Assembly: GCA_965208945.1 (NCBI GenBank) | Contig: OZ242366.1 | Coordinates: 4,340,001 to 4,404,000 of the forward strand | DNA from: JAPPLB01 sp965208945 | Lineage (GTDB): Bacteria; Acidobacteriota; Terriglobia; Bryobacterales; UBA6623 | Length of the DNA stretch: 64,000 bases | Direction: 5' to 3' | Shown here: one piece after another, positions 36,690-45,521 of the stretch | Layout of the letters: the number at the start of each line of letters is the position of its first letter | Numbering within the stretch: position 1 is the first letter of the stretch | Notes under the pieces: generated by a model | What the model saw: the letters and a program-made list of their open reading frames with translations, nothing else | Databases searched by the model: none | Told to the model about the DNA's origin: nothing | Translations under genes and position numbers: made by a program

Positions 36690-37472
36690 CTATCTGGGCA
36701 ACCGTACGCTTGAGAAGTCTTCGAAAGATTTCTGGAAGCCTTTGAGCAGGGCCATGTGGTCGCCGCCGGCGGTGATCATGCGGCCGCCGAGGTTGATGAT
36801 CCGCTGGGCGTGCTCGGGAGTGCCGGTGGGCGTGCCCCACCATCGTCCGGTTTTACGGGCGGCCTCGGCGACGCGTTCGAGGGCCTCTTGCAGGATCGGG
36901 TTGCCGAAGTCGAATGGCACCCCGTAGCTGAGACTGAGATCGCCCATGCCGACGAAGAAAACGTCGAAACCTTCGATGTCGGCGATCTCGTCGATGGCCT
37001 CGACAGCCTCCTTGTCCTCGATCTGGAATACGAGAAAGACTTCCTGCGCGACGTGCTCCAGGTATTCCCTGGGATTGGCGAGTGCGTAGTCGGCATCGGC
37101 GCCTGCGCCGTCCATGCCGCGCTTGCCGAGCGGCGGGAAACGCGACCATTCCACCCACTGCCGAGCTTCTTGCGCGCTGCGGATGTGGGGCACCATGAGT
37201 CCGTTCGCTCCGAACTCCAAGGCGCGCATGGGGTCGCCGTAGCCCGCTTTGTGAATCCGCGCCATCAGGTCGATACCCGTGGAGCGGCAGGCGAGCGAGA
37301 TGGGGTCGATGGCGTCGTATCCCCAGGGACGGTGCTCCAGGTCGAGCCAGATGCAATCGTATCCAATACGGCCGACGGTCTCGGCCAGCCAGGGATGCAT
37401 GACGCGGCTGATGCCGGCGACCTTGACGAAGTCACCACTACGGAGTTTGGCGAGAACACGGCTCTTGGTCAT
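36690..37472 (-). CDS. HpcH/HpaI-family class II aldolase
   Basis: 260 aa, normal size for 2-keto-3-deoxy sugar-acid or HpcH aldolases, cytoplasmic. Metal- and substrate-site signatures: CIWLDLEHRPWGYDA, LMARIHKAGYGDPMRALEFGANGLMVPH, FQIEDKEAVEAI (metal E and D), FFVGMGDLSLSYG. Cleaves 2-keto-3-deoxy acids to pyruvate plus an aldehyde, exact substrate unknown. Divergent from the amidohydrolase cluster across a 66 base intergenic region, so they may share regulation. Confidence 0.88.
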   Translation of the reverse strand: MTKSRVLAKLRSGDFVKVAGISRVMHPWLAETVGRIGYDCIWLDLEHRPWGYDAIDPISLACRSTGIDLMARIHKAGYGDPMRALEFGANGLMVPHIRSAQEARQWVEWSRFPPLGKRGMDGAGADADYALANPREYLEHVAQEVFLVFQIEDKEAVEAIDEIADIEGFDVFFVGMGDLSLSYGVPFDFGNPILQEALERVAEAARKTGRWWGTPTGTPEHAQRIINLGGRMITAGGDHMALLKGFQKSFEDFSSVRLPR

Positions 37473-37538
37473 TCCCGCTATTATGCCGCATGGCCATCGG
37501 GCTGTCTTTTTTTGATGAACGGTTCATAATGAGGCTCC

Positions 37539-38333
37539 ATGCAAACGCTCGTTGACGTGCATTGCCACCTCGGACAGAGCGTTCGCGGCTCGATGAGCGC
37601 CGATGGCGAGCGGCTGTGCGCACTTTTGCGGCAAGCGGGCGTGACACATGCGATCGCCTTCTCGATCGAGGCCTGCTATGGCGGGGTCGATATCGGGAAC
37701 GCCTACACACTCGGAGAGGTGGAGCGGCAAGAGATGTTGAGTGCGATGGTCGTTGCGCATCCGCACCATCGGGCATCGTCGGAGCGTTGGGTCAACGAGG
37801 GTGTGTCGAACCCCGATGTCGTCGGCGTCAAACTGCACCCGGCGCTGGGGCAGTATGACGTGACATCTTCGGCGGTCATGCGTTTGATGGATGAAGTTGT
37901 CGCGCCGTCGGGGCTCTCGGTGTTGAGCCATGTCGGCAATGAGACGTCGCAAGTGCCGATCGACAAGTACCTGGAGCTGGCGTCGCGGTTTCCCGGCGTG
38001 CGCTTCATTGCCGCTCACTTGGGAGTGGGCGTGCTGGGTATCCGGGAGCGCTCGATCGACGCCTGGGTCGAGAAGCCTCTCGAAAATGTCTGGTTTGACA
38101 TGGGGACGTTGCGGGCGTTCACGACGGGCGCCGTGGAAGGACTTCTCGAAGCCGTGGGTGAGGACAGAGTCTGTTTTGGAACCGATGCTCCGCTGTACGT
38201 GCCGGCCCCGTTTTCGAGACTGCTCGAGACGCTCGACATATCCGAGGCGGCGCGTAGAAAGATTGCCTGCCGGAACGCGTTGGCCGCTCTTCCTCGATTG
38301 GCCCACAAAGCAGGCGCGGGCCCGCAAGGATGA
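37539..38333 (+). CDS. Amidohydrolase-family TIM-barrel protein
   Basis: 264 aa. N-terminal HxH (VDVHCHLGQ), GVKLHPALGQY, SVLSHVGNE, FIAAHLGVGVLG and the late acidic CFGTDAPLY are the metal-site strands of amidohydrolase-2 family members (PF04909 type). Hydrolyses or decarboxylates ring or lactone compounds. GAGG 5 bases upstream supports the start. Overlaps the aldo/keto reductase by ATGA. Confidence 0.82.
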   Translation: MQTLVDVHCHLGQSVRGSMSADGERLCALLRQAGVTHAIAFSIEACYGGVDIGNAYTLGEVERQEMLSAMVVAHPHHRASSERWVNEGVSNPDVVGVKLHPALGQYDVTSSAVMRLMDEVVAPSGLSVLSHVGNETSQVPIDKYLELASRFPGVRFIAAHLGVGVLGIRERSIDAWVEKPLENVWFDMGTLRAFTTGAVEGLLEAVGEDRVCFGTDAPLYVPAPFSRLLETLDISEAARRKIACRNALAALPRLAHKAGAGPQG

Positions 38334-39295
38334 TCTCGGGGAGTGTCCCGGTGCCGGGGTTGCGTAAGCGGCGGCTGGGTCGTACTCACCTGCGCGTTTC
38401 GGAGATCTCGTTGGGCTGTGTGGAGATCGGACTGGACTACGGCATCGCACCCGAGGGAATACCTCGGCGGCCCTCGGAAGCTGAGGCGAAGCGAATCCTC
38501 CATACCGCTCTCGATCTCGGTGTGAATCATCTCGACACGGCCCGCGCCTACGGGGAGAGCGAAGCGATCATCGGTCGCGCTCTCAAGGGTCGGCGGGACG
38601 AGTTTGTTCTCACCACCAAGATTCCGGTCCAGAAGCAAGCGAAGCTTTCGACCGCTGAATTGAGGGAACACTGCCGTTTTTCGCTCGAAGCGAGCCTGAA
38701 GGCCCTGCAGACCGACCGGATCGATCTCGCGCTTCTGCATACGTCGGGCCCCGAGATTCTAAGGCGTTGCGACGTGCCGAAGATCCTGAGCGAGGAGTGC
38801 GGCAAGCATGTTCGTTTCTTCGGTGCGAGTGTCTATGGCGCCGAAAGCGCGCGGGTCGCGATCGATTCGGAGTGGTGCGACTGCGTGCAGATCGCTTACA
38901 GTATGCTCGACCGTCGTCCGGAAGAGGATGTTCTCGCTCGGGCGCGGAAGAAGGATGTTGGTGTGGTGGCGCGGTCGGTTTTGTTGAAAGGCGCGTTGAC
39001 GCGGCGTTGTGAGAATCTTCCTGAAGGGCTGAAGGCTTTGCGAAAAGCGGTGAGTGAAGCCGCAAAGCTCTCGCCGGAGGGATTGGACGGCTTGCCCGAA
39101 TTGGCGTATCGCTATGTGCTGAGCGACGAGCGGGTTCACACAGCTCTCGTTGGGGCGTCTTGTGTCGAAGAAGTCGAGCAGGCAGTGCGGTTCGCCGTAG
39201 AGGGGCCGTTAGGGCGTCATCAGATCTACGGCATTCAAAAGCTGGAAATCAACGAGGAGAGAATACTGAACCCCGGCAACTGGCCAATGAGCTGA
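38330..39295 (+). CDS. Aldo/keto reductase
   Basis: 321 aa, NADPH-dependent carbonyl reductase fold, cytoplasmic. Catalytic residues visible: D and Y in LDTARAYGES, K in LTTKIPV, H in LALLHTSGP. The C-terminal cofactor-binding ALVGASCVEEVEQAV is present. ATGA overlap with the preceding amidohydrolase shows coupling. Likely a sugar-acid or sugar dehydrogenase in the catabolic block (inference). Confidence 0.9.
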   Translation: MISGSVPVPGLRKRRLGRTHLRVSEISLGCVEIGLDYGIAPEGIPRRPSEAEAKRILHTALDLGVNHLDTARAYGESEAIIGRALKGRRDEFVLTTKIPVQKQAKLSTAELREHCRFSLEASLKALQTDRIDLALLHTSGPEILRRCDVPKILSEECGKHVRFFGASVYGAESARVAIDSEWCDCVQIAYSMLDRRPEEDVLARARKKDVGVVARSVLLKGALTRRCENLPEGLKALRKAVSEAAKLSPEGLDGLPELAYRYVLSDERVHTALVGASCVEEVEQAVRFAVEGPLGRHQIYGIQKLEINEERILNPGNWPMS

Positions 39296-39330
39296 TCGAG
39301 TTGCGATAAGGCTCCCAAGGAGAAAGTCCT

Positions 39331-40248
39331 ATGAGATACCACCAGGCTCTGCTCGTGAGTTGCGAGATTCCGTGGACGGAGCAAGAACAGTTCATGGAAG
39401 ATCTCTTCCGTGAAGAGGTTCGCCGAACGCTGGGTGTTGGCTTCAACAACCTGTACGTCTTCGGAACCGCCGGCGAGGGTTATGCGGTCGATACTCCTCG
39501 GTTCCGCCGCATCGTGGACGTTTTTTTCGAGGAGACGGATAAAGACGGTGTCTTTCCGCAGGTAGGGATCATTGGGCTCTCCACGGCGAATATCCTTGAG
39601 CGGCTCTCTTACGCCTACGATGTTGGGTTCCGCACGTTTCAGATTTCGATGCCTTCCTGGGGCGCCTTGAATGATAACGAGGTGATGAAGTTCTTCACGG
39701 ATGTCTGCGGTGCTTATCCGGATTGCCGGTTTTTGCACTACAACCTGCCGCGGACGAAGCGCTTGCTGAGGGGTAACGATTACAGGAGGCTGGCCGACGC
39801 AGTGCCGAACCTGGCGGCAACGAAGAACACGGCGACCAATCATTACACGACGATCGACCTGATCGGGAAGTCGCCGGAGATCCAGCACTTCTTGGGCGAA
39901 GCGATGTTTCCCTTCGGTACGTTGAATGGGGAATGTTCTCTGCTCAGCTCATACGGTCCGGCGTTCCCGTCGAAGAGCAAGCAGTTGTTCGAGTATGCCG
40001 TAACGGGGCAAGTAGAGAAGCTTTTCCGTCTCCATACGGAATATCTTGCGGTGGTGAACGACGTCTCTGCGCCGTTGAGAAAGTACGAGCGGATCGATGG
40101 GGCCTACGACAAGCTGTGGGTGCGGCTGGGAGGCTTGCCGATGCCGTTGCGGCTGCTGTCGCCTTACGAGTCGCTGCCGGAAAACACTTACGATGTATGC
40201 CGGAGAGTTCTGGAAGAGAAATATCCCGATTGGCTCGAGGCGAGCTGA
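39331..40248 (+). CDS. DapA/NanA-superfamily Schiff-base lyase or dehydratase
   Basis: 305 aa. Class I aldolase barrel with the Schiff-base lysine K165 in AATKNT and Tyr137 in HYNLP, plus FGTAGEGYAVD where the family has GTTGE. Probably acts on a keto sugar acid rather than in lysine synthesis, since it sits among sugar-acid genes and the family motif is changed. AAGGAGAAA precedes the start. Followed 24 bases later by the MFS transporter. Confidence 0.85.
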   Translation: MRYHQALLVSCEIPWTEQEQFMEDLFREEVRRTLGVGFNNLYVFGTAGEGYAVDTPRFRRIVDVFFEETDKDGVFPQVGIIGLSTANILERLSYAYDVGFRTFQISMPSWGALNDNEVMKFFTDVCGAYPDCRFLHYNLPRTKRLLRGNDYRRLADAVPNLAATKNTATNHYTTIDLIGKSPEIQHFLGEAMFPFGTLNGECSLLSSYGPAFPSKSKQLFEYAVTGQVEKLFRLHTEYLAVVNDVSAPLRKYERIDGAYDKLWVRLGGLPMPLRLLSPYESLPENTYDVCRRVLEEKYPDWLEAS

Positions 40249-40271
40249 AAAGTTTGTAGGCGAAACCCTTC

Positions 40272-41570
40272 ATGGCAAGCCCCACACGGCTGGATTCCTA
40301 CGCGAGCCGGATCACCGAAGAGATGACCCGCCTCAACGGTGGGATTTTTCTGGTGAGCTACATTCTCATCTATTTTGCGGCGCCCGCCGTCTACATCGGG
40401 ATTGTGCAGGCGGCGCTCATCGACCAGCTCGAGGCGAGCGCCACGCTGGCGAATCTGCCATTGGCAGTGTACAAGTTCGGTTCGTTCGCGCCGCTGATCG
40501 TGTCGTGGCTGGCCCCGCACCGCTTGGAGAAGCAAGTCGTTGTTTGGGCCAACGTGATGACGACAATCGTGCTGACGTTGGTGCTCTTGACGCTGGTGCT
40601 GCCTGTTTCGACTTCGGTTCGTATCAGCGCCCTGATCTTGCAAGGTTTGTTTCAAGGGCTGTCGGGCTCGACATCGATGATCTTTCAGTTGCAGTGCTTG
40701 ACGCGCGGCACGACATCGGAGGGACGGATTCGAGTGCTGAAGCGGACCTTCACCCTGACCCCGCTGGCCGCCGTGGTCGGGTCACTCTTCGCACAATGGG
40801 TGCTTGGCCCGCAGTTTACATGGCTTGCGTTTCCCTATGACTTCGCGATGGTGTATTTAACGGCGATACCGTGTATCGCCGGTGTGGCGTTCATCAGCAC
40901 TCGCTACGACCTTGCGCCGCTGGCGGACGAGCCTCGAAAGCCGTTCTTCGGTCATCTCGTGCTTGCGGTGAAGGAGTTCGCGGCGTCCCCTTCGTTGCGA
41001 TTGGCATGGTTCGGTTACTGGCTGTGGTATTTAACGCTGGCGATCATCCCGAACCTTTCGCTGTATTCGAAGGAGGCGATCGGCGTGGACCCGCAGGACT
41101 ACTCGGGTTTGATGATGGCGCTTCGGTTCGGGTGCAAGGCGATGGGCGGCTACCTGCTCGGCTGGATCGCCTTGCGCTACGGCTTGCGCGCGAGCGCGTT
41201 CACGTCGGTGGCTCTGCTGGCGGTTGGCATCCTGTGGGGCTGGGGTGTCCCGGGATTTGCTTACTTGCTGGCATTCGGGTTTATCGGCGCTGGCGAACTG
41301 GGTGGGACGTATTTCCCGAATTTCGTCGCGGTCCTCTCTTCCGCCGAAGCGGGGACACGGAATCTGGCTCTGGTTCAGCTCGCTCCCCCTGTTTCAAGTT
41401 TTGCGCCGGCCGTGCATGGAGGGTTGGCGGACACCTGGGGCTTTCCCGCGAGCTTCATATTCGGGTTGGTGGCAGCCGCGGTTTCGATGGGACTGGTGTC
41501 CCGCATTCGAGAGCGTGGCGGAGGGGAAAAGCCTTCTTCCTCCCCGCCTGACGGCCGAAGCGAGCGGTAA
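40272..41570 (+). CDS. MFS-type transporter
   Basis: 432 aa inner-membrane protein with about 12 hydrophobic segments (for example FLVSYILIYFAAPAVYIGI, TTIVLTLVLLTLVL, ASFIFGLVAAAVSMGLV). It follows the lyase closely, so it likely imports or exports the compound handled by the cluster. The last ~12 residues (SSSPPDGRSER) are encoded by a decayed, reverse copy of the CTAG repeat that has become part of the reading frame; the original stop is probably lost. Confidence 0.8.
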   Translation: MASPTRLDSYASRITEEMTRLNGGIFLVSYILIYFAAPAVYIGIVQAALIDQLEASATLANLPLAVYKFGSFAPLIVSWLAPHRLEKQVVVWANVMTTIVLTLVLLTLVLPVSTSVRISALILQGLFQGLSGSTSMIFQLQCLTRGTTSEGRIRVLKRTFTLTPLAAVVGSLFAQWVLGPQFTWLAFPYDFAMVYLTAIPCIAGVAFISTRYDLAPLADEPRKPFFGHLVLAVKEFAASPSLRLAWFGYWLWYLTLAIIPNLSLYSKEAIGVDPQDYSGLMMALRFGCKAMGGYLLGWIALRYGLRASAFTSVALLAVGILWGWGVPGFAYLLAFGFIGAGELGGTYFPNFVAVLSSAEAGTRNLALVQLAPPVSSFAPAVHGGLADTWGFPASFIFGLVAAAVSMGLVSRIRERGGGEKPSSSPPDGRSER

Positions 41571-41708
41571 AAGTGCGGTGACTTCGTTGAATTTGCCGGC
41601 TGTTCTTGATGGACGATCAACTACAGTTCCGGACTCTGAGCGTCTGGAGACTCGTCCTTACCGCCTTCTCTCGAATTTCGTCTCGACACGTGATGCGAAA
41701 GGCAGGTC
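41529..41708 (-). repeat. Decayed CTAG repeat, the only copy in reverse orientation
   Basis: Reading in plus, it matches the reverse complement of the consensus at several blocks: CCTGACGGCCGAAGC, GACTTCGTTG, ACTCGTCCTTACCGCC and CGACACGTGATGCGAAAGGCAGG. Identity is clearly lower than among other copies, so it is old. It forms the C-terminus of the MFS gene and lies just before the PhyH start. Confidence 0.7.
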
Positions 41709-41713
41709 CGGAA

Positions 41714-42565
41714 ATGACCAACAAAGAATACATCCTTGATGATCGAGATTGGTCGGAACTCGGTTTCGGCGAGCAACTGCGGCAACTCGAGATGGAGGGA
41801 TATCTGGTGATTCCCGACTTGCTCTCGGTTGGGCAGCTAGCCCGCCTCAAGGCGGAAACGGCGCGGCTCGAAACCCGCGCGGTGGACTACTCTCCGCGCC
41901 AGAGAGGTTGTCCGTCTGTGCAGTTCTGCGGCGGGGCGATCACGGAGTTGATCGCGCATCCTCGTACGGCGGAGTTTCTCCGCAAGGTCTTCGGTGATGA
42001 TCTCGTGCTGATGAGCTACGACTATGCACGGTCCGAGCCGGGACACCCGGGGGTGAGCTTCCATACCGACGGGCAGCCTTATGGCTCCACGATTTTCGGA
42101 GCGAAACATACCTGTCCGGTGATGATTCGGGTCCTCTACTACCTCGACGACCTTACGCCGGAAATTTCGCCGTTTCGGGTGATCCCGCGTTCACACCTGT
42201 CTTTGCATGCGGAGGGAAACCCCTATAACCGCTATGACGGACATCCCGAGCAGGTCATGGTGACAGCCAAGGCCGGCGCGGCCGTGTTTCTCAACTACAA
42301 GGTTTTCCATGGCAATTTCCCGAATCGCGGCGACCGGGCGCGGGAGTTGCTGGCTGCGGCCTTCCGCCCGGCGTGGGCGGGCCCGCTCGCAGAGGTGGAG
42401 GATTGGGATTGGGACGAAGTGGCGGAGCTTCCGCCGGCAGTGCGGAAACTGATGGGTGATCGAAACCAGCGGCGGGTAGATATCGATGTCGGCAACAAGC
42501 CGGCCAACATGCGCATCGAAGCCCCGGCGCTTAACCCAAGCCGTTGGGGAGAAATGCAGGCTTAG
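41714..42565 (+). CDS. Phytanoyl-CoA dioxygenase (PhyH)-family protein
   Basis: 283 aa from ATG 41714; an upstream extension is repeat-encoded and rejected. Fe(II)/2-oxoglutarate dioxygenase: H117 and D119 in FHTDGQ, distal H199 in FHGNFPNRGDRAR, and an arginine for 2-oxoglutarate just after. It hydroxylates an unknown small molecule. The last residues (GEMQA) and the TAG stop come from GGAGAAATGCAGGCTTAG, the right arm of a CTAG repeat. Converges on the next gene with overlapping stops. Confidence 0.85.
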   Translation: MTNKEYILDDRDWSELGFGEQLRQLEMEGYLVIPDLLSVGQLARLKAETARLETRAVDYSPRQRGCPSVQFCGGAITELIAHPRTAEFLRKVFGDDLVLMSYDYARSEPGHPGVSFHTDGQPYGSTIFGAKHTCPVMIRVLYYLDDLTPEISPFRVIPRSHLSLHAEGNPYNRYDGHPEQVMVTAKAGAAVFLNYKVFHGNFPNRGDRARELLAAAFRPAWAGPLAEVEDWDWDEVAELPPAVRKLMGDRNQRRVDIDVGNKPANMRIEAPALNPSRWGEMQA

Positions 42566-43560
42566 CTCAGTTCATACATCGAAGCGGAATTGTTCCAGAA
42601 AACGTCTTCGATCTGCGAATCGCTGAGCCGCATGTTGCGGCAGGCCGTCTTCAGGACCCGCAGGGACTCCAAACCGACCAGCGTCGGCCGAAGGTCTGCG
42701 TAAGCGGTATCGAAATCGGTGTTGCTTTCCGACAGCCACAAGAACGAATCGCCGATGGCGACGCAACGGCCCCGTTCATGCGTGACGGGGAAGTCGGCGC
42801 CGTAGAGCAGCCGGTCGTGTCCGAGTGTCTCGATGATTGCCTCGAACGCACCGCCGTCGGTTACGGCGCTCGTGTCGCACCAGACGTTGCGAAGGCCCCG
42901 CAGCGCGCCGATGCCCTCGATGGTATGGTGCGGATTGAATCCGCGCGCTGCATGCGCCAGGATGAAACGCATGTTCGGATAGCGCTCGGCGAAAGCGCGG
43001 ATCGTCTGCTGATTGAGCGGGTCGGCCATGGCGCGATTACGCACCATGTGGAGCGTGATCGAAAGCCCTTCCTCGTGGGCCACTCGCACATGCTCTTCAG
43101 GTAGGAAGCTTTCCACCTTGGCTTGAAAGGTTGGCCTTTCGGTAGCCCAAACGTGGTAGCACTTGAGGCCTGCGAACTGATCACGCCGCACCGTTTCTCG
43201 TACGTATTCGGCGTCCATGCCGGGTCGAACGAGCATCTGGGCGCGTGAGTGCCGGTCGGCCCGTACCTCTGCGGCAAGGAAGTTGTTCGCTGCCTCCATA
43301 TCGAGCTGCGCGTGCGGAAACCCGAAAAAGAGGCCGGAATAGCGGCGTCCGGGAGTCAGTTCGTCCATTGCCTTGAGGTAGACATCGAGGCCGACGGACT
43401 CGGGTCCTTCGCCGACGATGCCCGGCGCGCCGTTGCGGAAGTGTCCCTTGGCGTAAAGGTGCGCATGGGCATCGAAGATGCGCTCGGGCAGAAAGTCGTT
43501 CAACTCGCGGTCGAAGAGTTCACGATCGTGATCCTGAACAGCAAAGAAAGATGCGGTCAT
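42562..43560 (-). CDS. Amidohydrolase-family TIM-barrel protein
   Basis: 332 aa. HxH in FDAHAHLYA, then ITLHMVRNRAMAD, FILAHAARGFNPHH and LLYGADFPV as metal-site strands (amidohydrolase-2 type). GGAGCAAC just upstream supports the ATG at 43560. Overlaps the PhyH gene tail to tail by 4 bases. Role likely in ring or lactone cleavage in the same catabolic block. Confidence 0.82.
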   Translation of the reverse strand: MTASFFAVQDHDRELFDRELNDFLPERIFDAHAHLYAKGHFRNGAPGIVGEGPESVGLDVYLKAMDELTPGRRYSGLFFGFPHAQLDMEAANNFLAAEVRADRHSRAQMLVRPGMDAEYVRETVRRDQFAGLKCYHVWATERPTFQAKVESFLPEEHVRVAHEEGLSITLHMVRNRAMADPLNQQTIRAFAERYPNMRFILAHAARGFNPHHTIEGIGALRGLRNVWCDTSAVTDGGAFEAIIETLGHDRLLYGADFPVTHERGRCVAIGDSFLWLSESNTDFDTAYADLRPTLVGLESLRVLKTACRNMRLSDSQIEDVFWNNSASMYELS

Positions 43561-43878
43561 GTTGCTCCGTTTTCCCGGGGTCCGGCGCTGTTGACATTCA
43601 GGAATGGGTTGTCACTCACGGTAGGTCCGCTTTCAATCAGGAACAGCCCCTTTAGACAGGGCCGACTCTCTGCTGATGGCTCGGCTGAGATCGTCGAACC
43701 GAGGAAGATCAATAGCTGCCGGAGAAGTGGAGGGACTTGCCTTCGCAAGTTGCATTGCCGGATGACTCATGTCAGTCTGCGAAGGCGGGAAGTGCGGGCT
43801 GCTGGGCCACGGCACAACGCAGTATACAATGAGGTGCCTTATCGAGCAGTGGGGTGAACAAGCGAGGAACGGTGAGTG
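43561..43878. promoter_or_regulatory. Divergent intergenic region with possible promoter
   Basis: 318 bases between two divergent amidohydrolase genes. A TATACAAT (43821-43828) is a plausible -10 for the plus gene, but the -35 is weak. A short ACTTGC-CTTC-GCAAGT hairpin lies at 43733-43748. Confidence 0.35.
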
Positions 43879-44718
43879 ATGATTGTCGATTGCCATAGCC
43901 ATATTTGGGAGTGTCCGGGGCACGTTAGCGAGGGGTTTGTGGCGGAGGCCAATGCTCGCGCCAGAGGCAAGAAGATGGATCTGCACGTGCCGCCGGAACG
44001 GCACATGGCGGCCATGAACGGCGTGGACAAGGTGATCGTCTTCGGATTGCGCGCTGCTCACTCCGGCATCATGACGCCCAATGAATACATCGCGGATTAC
44101 CAGAATCAACATCCCGAGAAGGTCATCGGATTCGCGGCGGTTGATCCGCAGGTGGACAAGGTGCGCGACACCTTGGAGCACGGATGGAAGCTGGGACTCA
44201 AGGGAGTCAAGCTCGGCCCGATCTACCAGAACATCCATCCGACGGACAACCGCATGATGCCGGTCTACGAGTTCTGCGAAGCGTACAAACTGCCGATCAT
44301 GATTCACCAGGGGACAACGTTCCCGACCAAAGCGCCTCTGAAATACTCGCTGCCCATCCTGCTGGAGGACGTCGCGCTCCAGTTCCCGGACCTGAAGATG
44401 ATCATTGCCCACCTGGGTCATCCGTGGATGGAAGACACGGTCGTGATGATCCGCAAGCAGCCGAACTTCTACTCCGATATCTCGGCGCTGCACTATCGGC
44501 CGTGGCAGTTCTTCAACGGCCTGATGCTCGCCAAGGAATACGGCGTCTGGGACAAGCTGCTCTTTGGAACCGATTTTCCGTTTACCACGACCGAATCCAC
44601 GGTGGAGTCCCTGCGCAATATCAACCGCATGGTCGAGGGTACGGGTCTTCCCCGGTTTACCGAAGAAGAGATCGACGCTCTGATCCACAGCCCGACATTG
44701 GATCTGCTGGAGCTCTAG
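43879..44718 (+). CDS. Amidohydrolase-family TIM-barrel protein
   Basis: 279 aa from ATG 43879 (a GTG codon precedes it). MIVDCHSHIWE (HxH), IGFAAVDPQ, GVKLGPIYQNIHP, PIMIHQGTTFP, IIAHLGHPWMEDT and LLFGTDFPF mark the metal-binding barrel. Third such protein in the block. It ends in CTAG, where its TAG stop and the TAG stop of convergent arsC are the same palindrome. Confidence 0.85.
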   Translation: MIVDCHSHIWECPGHVSEGFVAEANARARGKKMDLHVPPERHMAAMNGVDKVIVFGLRAAHSGIMTPNEYIADYQNQHPEKVIGFAAVDPQVDKVRDTLEHGWKLGLKGVKLGPIYQNIHPTDNRMMPVYEFCEAYKLPIMIHQGTTFPTKAPLKYSLPILLEDVALQFPDLKMIIAHLGHPWMEDTVVMIRKQPNFYSDISALHYRPWQFFNGLMLAKEYGVWDKLLFGTDFPFTTTESTVESLRNINRMVEGTGLPRFTEEEIDALIHSPTLDLLEL

Positions 44719-45194
44719 AATTCGCGGTAAGCCGCCGCGTCGAGTTGCGGCTTCAGCTCCGACTCGTAGAGTTCATGGAACTTGGCTTTGATGTCGTCTC
44801 GCGACTGCCGGAAAACGCCAAGGATTTTCTCCTTGGCGCCCGTCGCTTCGGCCGGATCAGGAAACCCGATGTGCATCCTCCGGCCGACGTTGCCTTGGAA
44901 AACAGGACAGTTCTCGTCGGCGTCACCGCAGACCGTGATGACGTAAGCGATCTCTTCGTTGAGAAAGCCGTCAACCGTCTTGGGATGGCCACCCGAGATA
45001 TCGAGGCCGATCTCCTTCATGACACGGATCGCATGGGGGTTCACCTGCTCCGCCGGATTCGTTCCGGCCGAGTGCGCTTCGATGCGCGGATCGAACGACT
45101 TCAGCAGTCCCTCCGCCATCTGGCTGCGGCAGGAGTTGCCGGTGCAAAGTACGAGGACCTTCAACCTCACAAGTACAAATCGTAGCGCCTTCAT
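44715..45194 (-). CDS. arsC: Arsenate reductase, low-molecular-weight phosphatase type
   Basis: 159 aa from ATG 45194; a GTG 8 codons on is possible. The active-site loop C-T-G-N-S-C-R (C17 and R23 of the CX5R motif) and downstream SAGTNPAEQVNPHAIRVM and GFPDPAEATG (catalytic Asp) match thioredoxin-coupled ArsC. Other LMW phosphatases cannot be excluded, but NPAEQVNPHAI favours ArsC. Reduces arsenate to arsenite in the cytoplasm. No arsR or efflux gene is adjacent. Converges with the amidohydrolase on CTAG. Confidence 0.85.
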   Translation of the reverse strand: MKALRFVLVRLKVLVLCTGNSCRSQMAEGLLKSFDPRIEAHSAGTNPAEQVNPHAIRVMKEIGLDISGGHPKTVDGFLNEEIAYVITVCGDADENCPVFQGNVGRRMHIGFPDPAEATGAKEKILGVFRQSRDDIKAKFHELYESELKPQLDAAAYREF

Positions 45195-45328
45195 GTAACG
45201 GACATATGACAATCTGGCCAAGCCCCGCCGACCTGCGTGAGCAGAAATTGATCGATAGTCGATCCCGCTTTGTCGGCCGCACTGTCAGGACAGGCAAAGA
45301 CAGGATGACGACGGACTCCTTGCTTTGA

Positions 45329-45420
45329 CTAGCCTGCATTTCTCACCACGTGGCGAGGCGAAGTGGGTGAGAGGGCCGTCAGGACGAGGTGCGAGCCGCT
45401 TGGCGCGCGCAGGCGTACTT
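45329..45420 (+). repeat. Left half of a CTAG repeat, split by IS copy 1
   Basis: CTAGCCTGCATTTCTCACCAC through GGCGTACTT, where the element is interrupted by the insertion sequence. Continues at 46861. Confidence 0.93.
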
Positions 45421-45521
45421 ATGGGATGGTTCGCTCCCACTTCCGCTGCGTCGTCGAGTTCGGCCATGCTGGTAGCAACGGCCGTCCCCGGCCGCAGTTC
45501 ACGAACCGAGAGGAAACCATC

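Noticed and set aside
41606..41713. N-terminal extension of the PhyH protein
   Set aside because: The added residues (LVLTAFSRISSRHVMRKAG) are the repeat's recurrent spurious frame; the family starts near ATG 41714.
45363..45521. Upstream extensions of the transposase frames into the repeat
   Set aside because: They are repeat and IS-end sequence staying open by chance; the ATG with GAGAGGA upstream is the natural start.
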